Of a stretch of 64,000 nt of DNA, positions 9,199-17,700 are shown in pieces. The position numbers and the translations under genes were made by a program. Source of the DNA: Saprospiraceae bacterium (GTDB lineage: Bacteria > Bacteroidota > Bacteroidia > Chitinophagales > Saprospiraceae); contig JADKGF010000017.1 in the NCBI GenBank assembly GCA_016717105.1, forward strand, positions 1-64,000. Reading direction: 5' to 3'. The notes below the pieces were generated by a model. That model saw only the letters and a list, made by a program, of their open reading frames with translations. It was not told the origin of the DNA and searched no databases. Each line of letters begins with the position of its first letter. The stretch's first letter is position 1.

Positions 9199-10648
9199 TC
9201 AAGGTAATGTAACAGCAACGAATATTCAAGTTACAGATTATATCCCAGCAGGATTGATATTGAATGACCCAAATTGGACAACACCAGTTGGAGGAAAAAC
9301 TTCCATGGTTACTCCAATACCAAGTTTAGATCCAGGTATGCCTTTTCAGATATTAATTAATTTTACAGCAGGTACATTTAATGGTGTTGTTACAAATTTT
9401 GCAGAAATATCATCTGTAGATGGAGGTATTGATATTGACTCTTACCCAGACGCTGACCCTAATAATGATGGCAGTGTACAAGATAATGTTATAACAGGTG
9501 TAAGGAAATCTGTGATGACCGATGACGAAGATGATCATGACCCTGCAAATGTTACTATTTCAAATAGCAATTTATCATGTAACCTTGGAGTGACTTGTTC
9601 ATCAACTCCTCAGTCAGGTTGTACACCAGCTAATGGAACTGCTTCTGCCTCCATTACAGGTGCTCAAGGAATTATAACTTATATATGGAATAGTGGAGAA
9701 ACGACAAGTGGTATAACAGGAAAAGCAGCAGGCATATATTCAGTGACTGTGACAGATGACATAATATCAGGATGCACCGCGATCTGTCAGGTAGTGATCA
9801 CAAGTACTATCACTTTGCCTACGGCCATGTGTACTCCGATAGCCAATTCCAATTGTAGTTCTCCAAATGGTAGTGTATCAGTCAGCACTAATGCAACGAA
9901 TCCAACATATCTGTGGAGTAATAATGCAACGACATTGATGATATCAAATCTTGCAGCCAATACATATACAGTGACAGTAACAGATGGTGTAACTGGTTGT
10001 ACAAATTCAACTCAAGCTACAATAACAAATCCTGTGATCCCTACATGTAGCATTACTGCGACCAGTCAACCTACCTGCGCTTCACTAACAGGAGGTGCTG
10101 CCAGTGCTGTAGGTAATGGCGGACAAGTGCCGTACAGTTTTGCATGGAGTAATGGAGCAACTGGCCCTACTGCATCTGGATTGACAGGAGGTACATATAC
10201 AGTGACTGTTACAGATGCTGGTGATTGTACCAGCACATGCCAAGTCACATTGAATACACCTATGAATTGTTGTAATATAAATGCGATCGTACCACAAAAT
10301 GTAGAATGTTTGGACAATGGTACACCAAGCAAAATTACAGATAACAGGATTAGATTTAGCGCTCAAGTGACCAATACCAATGCATCGCTTACAGGATATA
10401 ATGTGACCATCAGTGGCGGTACGACCATCACACCGAATACAAACATTCCTTATGGAGTAACTCAATTTGTCTTAGGGCCTGGCTCTGCAGGTGGTGGGGC
10501 AACTTTTACCATTACATTAACAGATAGCGCCAATCCAGGCTGTACACAGACATTCCAAGTAACAGATCCAGGTAATTGCACACCAGCCACACCAGAGTGT
10601 CCACAAGTAAAATGTGGAACTGCCACGATACAGGTAAATGGAAATTGA
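9110..10648 (+). CDS. Surface protein 3: DUF11 unit, SprB repeats and C-terminal module (fragment)
   Basis: This is the last fragment of gene 3; the TTG at 9110 is not a genuine start. It opens with one DUF11-type unit (FDLTRLAKN, ITVINQGNVTATNIQVTDY, PAGLILNDPNW, ending in DDEDDHDPANVTI), the same layout as the units in the giant gene at 25.1-38.4 kb. About four Cys-containing SprB repeats follow, then the same 130-residue terminal module as at 3457 (NCCNINAIVPQNVECLDN to GTATIQVNGN). No T9SS type A tail is present. The shared module and 3' flank show that genes 1 and 3 are related by duplication or conversion. Confidence 0.75.
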   Translation: MTRLAKNIASEFKKCCCPGEPVFFLITVINQGNVTATNIQVTDYIPAGLILNDPNWTTPVGGKTSMVTPIPSLDPGMPFQILINFTAGTFNGVVTNFAEISSVDGGIDIDSYPDADPNNDGSVQDNVITGVRKSVMTDDEDDHDPANVTISNSNLSCNLGVTCSSTPQSGCTPANGTASASITGAQGIITYIWNSGETTSGITGKAAGIYSVTVTDDIISGCTAICQVVITSTITLPTAMCTPIANSNCSSPNGSVSVSTNATNPTYLWSNNATTLMISNLAANTYTVTVTDGVTGCTNSTQATITNPVIPTCSITATSQPTCASLTGGAASAVGNGGQVPYSFAWSNGATGPTASGLTGGTYTVTVTDAGDCTSTCQVTLNTPMNCCNINAIVPQNVECLDNGTPSKITDNRIRFSAQVTNTNASLTGYNVTISGGTTITPNTNIPYGVTQFVLGPGSAGGGATFTITLTDSANPGCTQTFQVTDPGNCTPATPECPQVKCGTATIQVNGN

Positions 10649-10809
10649 TTAATGTGCTAATCACGAAAAGCCATGCTAAATCATGATAAACTGTTACAAG
10701 TTGTGCTAATGAAACTGAACAACTACATTGTCACATTAGCAAATTGTCACATTTACACATTGGTTAAGAATAACGCTTTCATAAATGAGGGGCCTTCACA
10801 AAAGAGTGA
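10254..10809 (+). repeat. Long direct repeat, copy 2
   Basis: This is the second copy of the segment at 3063-3619, covering the last 131 codons of the gene and about 160 bases of 3' flank. The copies diverge only at scattered sites, several in coding positions (IECLDN/VECLDN, DSATPG/DSANPG). Confidence 0.9.
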
Positions 10810-10820
10810 CTGGCCCTTTT
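10789..10820 (+). terminator. Intrinsic terminator after surface protein 3
   Basis: GGGCC (10790-10794) pairs with GGCCC (10812-10816), with an inner TCAC/GTGA stem around AAAAGA, then TTTTC. It corresponds to the terminator at 3603 but has a different lower stem. Confidence 0.7.
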
Positions 10821-10890
10821 CTTAAAACGGTAGTTTATGCAATTTGATAGAATCATTTAATTATTTTACTAAAAGTATAATTAACCCAAT

Positions 10891-12834
10891 ATGAAATTTT
10901 ATTTAAATATCATAATATATATTAGCTTGATTTTGAGTTGTACAACAAAATTAATCTCGCAATCTCATAATTGGGTACGATCTAATCCTGGCGGAGGTGG
11001 ATCATTTAGTACAATAGGTGCCGGACCAACTGGTACAATAGTTGCCTGCAGTGATCTAAGTGGTGCCTATGTAAGTTTTGACAATGGTTCAAGTTGGTCA
11101 CCCAGGGGCGCTGCACAAGGCTTGACTGAAACACATATCTCAGGTATCGGATTCCATCCATCTGATGGAAATGTTTTTTTTATTGGAACCGAGAATGGTT
11201 TATTTCGTACCCAAGATGGTGGAAATTCCTTTACAAAAGTATTAGCTGGCGGATATATCACAGATATTGATATAAATAGTAATGGCTTTGGATATTTGAC
11301 ATATCAAACTGCCTGGAATTCTACGACACCAAGAGTTTACAAGACTATCAATAATGGAATCACATGGCAATTAACAGTATCCAATCCGCCAAATGGCTTA
11401 CACCTATTAAAAGTAATCACTCATCCTTCAGACGTAAATACTGTTTATATCTTGAGTGGAAAAGGCAGATTTGCTTGTGGTGATGCCGAATTATTTAGAT
11501 CCACTAATTCTGGTGCATCTTGGACGAATCTTACCACGAATTTGAATCCTATTCTGGATGTAGAATTAGATCCACAAAATCCGTCAAATGTTTTTTTAAC
11601 CACAATGGAAGCGTCATGTTCAGCTCAATATTATTGGACAAGTGTCAATGGTAATTTTTATAAAAGTACAGACGGAGGCGATACTTGGGGCAATCCACTT
11701 TCAAATAACACTGGCGTAATATGGCCAAGTACAACAAATGCTAATATCATCAGATTAATAGATCCTAGAGAGCCTTGGCCATGGAATTCAAAATCAGGAA
11801 CTTATACATCAACTGACGGTGGATCATCCTTTACAAAAACTGGTGATGTTGTAAATTGGGACACTTTTTTTAATAATGATCTCTTTTATTGTTATAGTTC
11901 GAGTTACAATGGAATTATAATGACATTAGGAAAAGATTTATCGGACAATAACAATTATTTTTGGGTAAATTATCAATGGATATTTAAAACGACCGATGAT
12001 GGCGGCACATTTCATAATATATTTACAAATACGACAAATAATCAGACTTGGACAAGTAGAGGCATTGACAATGTCAACATGATGGATGTAGATGCCAATA
12101 AAACTAATCCAGATTTGATATATCAGGCTTATTTTGATATTGGTTTATGGAAAAGTACAGATCACGGTACATCATGGTATAGTTGCAATCCAGCCAATTA
12201 TACAGGCGGATGGAATGGTCATGGTGGCAATTGTGCAGAAGTACTTTCTGATCCTTTAAGGCCCAATATAGTTTGGGCGACTATGTCAGGTAATCAACAA
12301 GGGCAATCACCAACTTATTTATTGAAAAATGCCCAAGAAGGAAACAGAGATCAATGGAATTTGTCAAACAATGGTTTACCACAAAATTTGGTCATGGGTT
12401 TGTCGATTGACAATCTTAGTGTTGTTACAAATAACAGGACACTATATATTACAGCCTATCATGATGTCTATAAAAGTACGGATGATGGTGCAAACTGGTC
12501 AAAAATATTTGATTGCAATGGGTGCAATTTTACGGCTGTAGATCATTTCAACAGTAGCTTGATATATGCAGGTGGTGCAGGAGGTGTATGGAAATCTGAA
12601 AATGGAGGAACTTCTTGGGATAACATCAGTCATGCAGACTTTGCTTCGTCGAGCAATCAAACCTTTTGGGATTATGGTTATGATGGTGTTTGGTGTATAG
12701 AAACAGATCCTAACATTCCCAATAAAGTATTTGTAACAGCAAAAGGTACATCCAAAGGACTTTATGTTTCAATAGACAAGGGGCTTAATTGGCAAAATTA
12801 CTTACAGACAATTACATGCGAAAAGTCAAAGTAG
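10891..12834 (+). CDS. Asp-box (BNR/sortilin-like) repeat secreted protein, N-terminal fragment
   Basis: The ATG at 10891 starts a signal peptide (MKFYLNIIIYISLILSCTTK LISQ in two parts). The mature protein is built of Asp-box repeats of the form S/TxDxGxxW: SFDNGSSW, TQDGGNSF, STNSGASW, STDGGDTW, STDGGSSF, STDHGTSW, STDDGANW, SENGGTSW, SIDKGLNW. This architecture is known from sialidases, sortilin/VPS10 and GH74 xyloglucanases; no catalytic assignment is possible by eye. A one-base deletion near 12805 (TTACAG where TTAACAG would fit) moves the sense into the next fragment (YLTDNYMRKVKVAHF). The whole protein would be about 905 residues. Confidence 0.75.
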   Translation: MKFYLNIIIYISLILSCTTKLISQSHNWVRSNPGGGGSFSTIGAGPTGTIVACSDLSGAYVSFDNGSSWSPRGAAQGLTETHISGIGFHPSDGNVFFIGTENGLFRTQDGGNSFTKVLAGGYITDIDINSNGFGYLTYQTAWNSTTPRVYKTINNGITWQLTVSNPPNGLHLLKVITHPSDVNTVYILSGKGRFACGDAELFRSTNSGASWTNLTTNLNPILDVELDPQNPSNVFLTTMEASCSAQYYWTSVNGNFYKSTDGGDTWGNPLSNNTGVIWPSTTNANIIRLIDPREPWPWNSKSGTYTSTDGGSSFTKTGDVVNWDTFFNNDLFYCYSSSYNGIIMTLGKDLSDNNNYFWVNYQWIFKTTDDGGTFHNIFTNTTNNQTWTSRGIDNVNMMDVDANKTNPDLIYQAYFDIGLWKSTDHGTSWYSCNPANYTGGWNGHGGNCAEVLSDPLRPNIVWATMSGNQQGQSPTYLLKNAQEGNRDQWNLSNNGLPQNLVMGLSIDNLSVVTNNRTLYITAYHDVYKSTDDGANWSKIFDCNGCNFTAVDHFNSSLIYAGGAGGVWKSENGGTSWDNISHADFASSSNQTFWDYGYDGVWCIETDPNIPNKVFVTAKGTSKGLYVSIDKGLNWQNYLQTITCEKSK

Positions 12835-13610
12835 CACATTTTAACTCCAATGTAATATACGCAACATCATCGAGTGCATTCGAAGCAGGAGGATACAATA
12901 CTTCATCAAATGGTGTATGGTACACAGAAAACAATGGGAATTCTTGGTCAAAACAAAACAGTGGTATGGCTTATCCGTTTGCTATGCCTATAGGGATAGA
13001 GTATAAGATGTCGCCTTCTGTTTTTATTGGCTCACCCGGCACAGGTTTTCAATCTTCACTTATCCCATCCAGCGCCTTGAGTGTTGATGACAGAGTTTTT
13101 ACAGCAGAATTACTTGACAATAAAGTGGTGTGTAAGTGGAATGTGGATGCTGTAGATGATCGGACTTTTCGGGTATTCAAATCTTCAAACGGTCTTGATT
13201 TTATAGAAATTTGTGAAAAGAAAAATATATCAGGTGGAGATTTGCTATTTTGTACTGATGTGTTCCCATTGCCTGATATTTCTTATTACAAACTTGAAGA
13301 AACTGATTTAAATGGGCTTAAAATAGGAGAATGGTTAGCAAAAGTAGTAAATCCACAGTCATCAAATAGTATGACTATTTGGCCAAATCCAATAACGGAT
13401 AATTATATTTATATAAGCCATAAACAAATGATGGCGTGTGAAATTGCACTTTATAATGCTAGCGGTGTGTCTCAACCGTTTAACAAAGAAATTATTTCTA
13501 CTGATGTCGTAAAACTACATTTTGATGCTGCTCAAGGATTGTACTTTTTGAAAATTTTTAATACGAGTAGTAGTGCCATTGATATTTTTAAGATTGAAAA
13601 GTTTAAATAA
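12789..13610 (+). CDS. Asp-box protein, C-terminal fragment with T9SS type A sorting domain
   Basis: This completes the gene begun at 10891. The last Asp-box region (TENNGNSWSKQNSGM) is followed by a typical Bacteroidota spacer domain (VVCKWNVDAVDDRTFRVFK, YYKLEETDLNGLKIGEW). The type A sorting domain then begins at MTIWPNPITDNYIYI and ends in GLYFLKIFN and IDIFKIEKFK. In T9SS cargo this domain directs passage through the outer membrane and is usually cleaved with attachment to A-LPS. The last part is therefore secretion signal, not enzyme. Confidence 0.75.
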   Translation: MAKLLTDNYMRKVKVAHFNSNVIYATSSSAFEAGGYNTSSNGVWYTENNGNSWSKQNSGMAYPFAMPIGIEYKMSPSVFIGSPGTGFQSSLIPSSALSVDDRVFTAELLDNKVVCKWNVDAVDDRTFRVFKSSNGLDFIEICEKKNISGGDLLFCTDVFPLPDISYYKLEETDLNGLKIGEWLAKVVNPQSSNSMTIWPNPITDNYIYISHKQMMACEIALYNASGVSQPFNKEIISTDVVKLHFDAAQGLYFLKIFNTSSSAIDIFKIEKFK

Positions 13611-13946
13611 AAGTTACCTACAAGGATAGACAAGCAAATTACCTAGATTTGGGCTAATTCAGAATTGATTCATTAAGTTTTAATCTCAAAATTTTTGAAG
13701 ATTATTACAAATATTTTACACTGAGTAAATCATAAATTGGTTATTCAATGGATGCTCACGATCAAAATTAGAAAATAAATTATCAAGGCGTTATACATAA
13801 ATATGTAACATATGTGTACGACTTGCTACAGAAGGTGTACTTAATTTTGAATTGTTATAGTGGAAAAGTTAGATATGGTGTCCTATTTGTGATAACAATA
13901 TTGTTGACCGTATTGTGTCATTTATTTAGTACCTAAAAATTTGAGA
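13611..13946. other. Intergenic region upstream of the 13.9-24.1 kb surface gene
   Basis: AT-rich, with no gene and no clear terminator after 13610. It contains the GTAC-N17-GTAC element at 13816-13840 and ACAATATTGT near 13900. Confidence 0.6.
13816..13840. promoter_or_regulatory. GTAC-N17-GTAC element upstream of surface gene 5
   Basis: GTAC at 13816 and 13837 have the same 17-base gap and the same GGT before the second GTAC as the element at 3754-3778. It lies 107 bases before the start of a paralogous gene. No protein is known to bind it; the call is inference. Confidence 0.25.
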
Positions 13947-14720
13947 ATGTTTTTATTTAACTTAAGCAAAGTTATATTTCTTTTTGTTTTGAATCAAAAG
14001 AAATATTTTAATCTGAAATTTAACTGGAATTCCAAAAGCAGTTTTCAGATTTTTTATAAACCAAATCTAATTTTCATTTTCTTTTTGTTGACACTTTCTG
14101 TTAGGGGACAAGATTGTACAATGGAAAACAATTACAACACTTGCCAAGGTGTAGAAGCAGTGGCTATGTGGTTGAATAACGTTCCTGGATATTCAAGTTC
14201 TGGTGTTAATTTTGTGGTCTCTGGAGGATCATTTATTGAAAATCGCACCAATGGAACAGCGACAATGTCTGGTACAATGACACATGCCAATGTACCAAGT
14301 GTTAGCTACTCCATCAGTGTCAGTTTCAGTGGAGGTACTTATTCTCAATCTCCACATAGTGGCTGCTATACAGTTAGTGGCAGTGGTTATTATTATTATA
14401 CGTCCTTTTCTGGTACACTTACAAGCACTGGAAGTACTCAAGTACAAAATATTAGTTTTGGTAGAAAAGGACCTGCTTTTCAAGTTGGATATGGGGCAAG
14501 TTTATGGACAGCTAATGCCCATGGAGCTGCTGGATGGATTATGGGAACTAGTTCAGGTGGAGTTAGTGTTGAAGGTGATATTGGGCCTGTTCTATCGTGT
14601 ACAATACCTGATCCATGTACTGCAAGTCTTTTAGCCAGTAATAGTGGCCCATCATGCACAGGAGGTGTTACTCAGCTGACCAGCAACTCCGTCAGGAGCA
14701 TCTGGCAATCCCACATTTAG
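13947..14720 (+). CDS. Giant T9SS surface protein 5, N-terminal fragment
   Basis: The ATG at 13947 (MFLFNLSKVIFLFVL) is preferred to the TTG at 13941. A second hydrophobic stretch (NLIFIFFLLTLSVRGQ, cut before DCTMENNY) is the likely signal-peptide core. The following domain of about 170 residues is paralogous to the start of gene 2: YNTCQGVEAVAMWLNNVPGY, GTATMSGTMTH, YYYYTSFSGTLTS, GPAFQVGYGASLW. An indel near 14690 moves the sense into the next fragment (TPSGASGNPTFSWVGPNGF). Reconstructed, the gene runs 13947-24125, about 3,390 residues, with three frame breaks. Confidence 0.7.
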   Translation: MFLFNLSKVIFLFVLNQKKYFNLKFNWNSKSSFQIFYKPNLIFIFFLLTLSVRGQDCTMENNYNTCQGVEAVAMWLNNVPGYSSSGVNFVVSGGSFIENRTNGTATMSGTMTHANVPSVSYSISVSFSGGTYSQSPHSGCYTVSGSGYYYYTSFSGTLTSTGSTQVQNISFGRKGPAFQVGYGASLWTANAHGAAGWIMGTSSGGVSVEGDIGPVLSCTIPDPCTASLLASNSGPSCTGGVTQLTSNSVRSIWQSHI

Positions 14721-14751
14721 CTGGGTAGGACCAAATGGGTTTACTTCAAAT

Positions 14752-17700
14752 TTGCAAAACCCTGTGACAACTAGTGGCCCGGGCACTTATATGGTGACCA
14801 TGCAGTATTTGAACAATACATGTTCTGAGTCTGCAACTACAGTTGTAAAATCCAGTGCTTTATATGGACACATCTCTACTGAAGTTAATTTGGTTAAATC
14901 AAGAACTATTAATGATGAGACAGGTTGTCTTTCTTCTACTACAAGTAAAGTTTTAACTATTTCTTCTCTGATGAATCTTTTTGGATCGGGAGCATATAAT
15001 AATTGGAGAATCTTAAATACAAGCACAATTAAAGAATATTGTGATGGAACCGCATTAATAAGTATGCAAGTTCAAAACTTAGGAAATACAAATTATACAA
15101 TGGATATTAATGTCATTTTATCTGGAAGAGTGTTTACACCACCTTTCGGAAGTCCAAGGAAAGGATTTTGTAATTTTAATGTGGCTACAACTGACTGGTA
15201 TTATTATACACAAATGCAAGGTTCATTAATAGGTACCAATGGTTTGGCGGGTGGCAATGTATGTATAGAAGATACAGGGTCTGCATTTCAACTTGGAACT
15301 AATGCAAGCACAAATGATGATATAGGATTGTTTGGGGCGAATGGTCGATTTATATATACAATTATTTCAAATCCAACAGCAAAAAATTTCACAGCTGGAG
15401 GTACTGGTGAATTTATGTTTGGTGCAAGTGGAAATACTATGACTCAGGTAGAATCTTCAACATGTGGTAACGTCTGTTTTGATCAACCTATTGTGTTAGT
15501 CGCAAAAGCTACATGTGGTAAACCAAATTATACTTATACATGGAGTCATGGGTTGGGAACAGGCCAATCTAAAACTGTAACACCTATGGGAACTGCAACG
15601 TATACTGTAACCATTACAGACAATAATAATTGTACTGCAGTGGACATGGTAATGGTTACTACAAATCCACAACTTAATTTTACTATTTCTAATGATGAGG
15701 TTTGTTTAGGTGGCAATTATACCAAAACTGTGCAAGCTACAGGTGGTACACCAGGTTATACCTATAATTGGAGTAATGGCTTAGGAACAGGATCACAAAA
15801 GTCAATACCTACATCTAATGCAACTTATACAGTTACAGTAACAGATAATAAAGGTTGTACTGCAGTAGGTAGTTTTACCGTTACAGTAGGAACATTATCT
15901 GCAGGAGCGAGTAATGATGGCCCATTGACGTGTACAAAGACGAGTGTAACGCTGACGGCAACAGGCGGTGGCACGTATGCTTGGAGTGGTGGTGGTACAG
16001 GAGCAACGAAGGTAGTAACAACAGCTGGGACTTATACCGTAACAGTAACAAATACAACCAGCGGCTGTACAGCGACCGCAAGTACCGTAGTCAGTGGGGA
16101 TACATCAATTCCAAGTGCAGGAGCGAGTAATGATGGCCCATTGACGTGTACAAAGACGAGTGTAACGTTGACGGCAACAGGCGGCGGCACGTATGCTTGG
16201 AGTGGTGGTGGAACAGGCCCAACGAAGGTAGTAACAACAGCTGGGACTTATACCGTAACAGTAACAAATACAACCAATGGCTGTACAGCGACCGCAAGTA
16301 CCGTAGTCACCGGGGATACAACAATTCCAAGTGCAGGAGCGAGTAATGATGGCCCATTGACCTGTACAAAGACGAGCGTAACGTTGACGGCAACTGGCGG
16401 CGGCACGTATGCTTGGAGTGGTGGTGGTACAGGAGCAACGAAGGTAGTAACAACAGCAGGGACTTATACAGTAACAGTAACAAATACAACCAATGGCTGT
16501 ACAGCGACCGCAAGTACCGTAGTCAGTGGGGATATATCAATTCCAAGTGCAGGAGCGAGTAATGATGGCCCATTGACATGTACAAAGACGAGCGTAACGC
16601 TGACGGCAACAGGCGGTGGCACGTATGCTTGGAGTGGTGGCGGAACAGGAGCAACGAAGGTAGTAACAACAGCAGGGACTTATACGGTAACAGTAACAAA
16701 TACAACCAATGGCTGTACAGCGACCGCAAGTACCATAGTTAGTGGGGATACAACAATTCCAACTGCAAATACGAGTAATGATGGCCCATTGACGTGTACA
16801 AAGACGAGCGTAACATTGACGGCTACGGGATCATCAGGTGTGAGTTATTTATGGAGTGGTGGTGGTACCAACCCTACGAAAGCAGTGAGTACGATAGGTA
16901 CCTACACAGTTACAGTAACGAGTGGTAACGGCTGTACAGCATCATCCATGACGACAGTAACACAAAATATAGTACCACCTAGTGCTTTGGCATCCAATGA
17001 CGGTCCATTGACGTGTAGTAAAACGAGTGTATTATTAACAGCCAATCCAGCGACAGGCGTAACGTATGTATGGAGCAATGGAGGACAAACGACGAGACAA
17101 AAGACGGTGACCTTACCAGGAACCTATAGTGTGACGATAACAGATAATTTGAATGGGTGTACGGCAGTAGCCACAACAACGGTGAATCAGAATACAGTAG
17201 TACCAAATGCGAGTGCAGAAAATTTAGGAGGCCCATTGACCTGTATAGACAACAGTGTAACAATACAAGCGTTTCCGAATGATGCGACTTATACCTATAA
17301 TTGGAATGGGCCCTCAGGATATAGTTCAACAAGTAGGACAAATACAGTAGGCATTGCAGGCACTTATACGGTTACAGTAACGAATACGGTATCAAATTGT
17401 ACGTCAACAGCGACGACAACGGTAACACAAAACGTAACACCGCCAACGGTAACGGTCAATAATGACGGCCCATTAACATGTAGTAAAACGAGTGTTACGA
17501 TGACAGCTTTACCAGGAACAGGCTTGACCTATAGCTGGAGTGGTGGCGGTACAGGTCAGACAAAAGTGGTAACAGTTGCGGGTAGCTATACAGTAACAGT
17601 GACAGATATAGTAAATGGGTGTACGGCAGTAAATTCGACCACGGTAACACAAAATACAACAGTAACACCAGCAACAGCGAGTAATGATGGGCCACTGACT

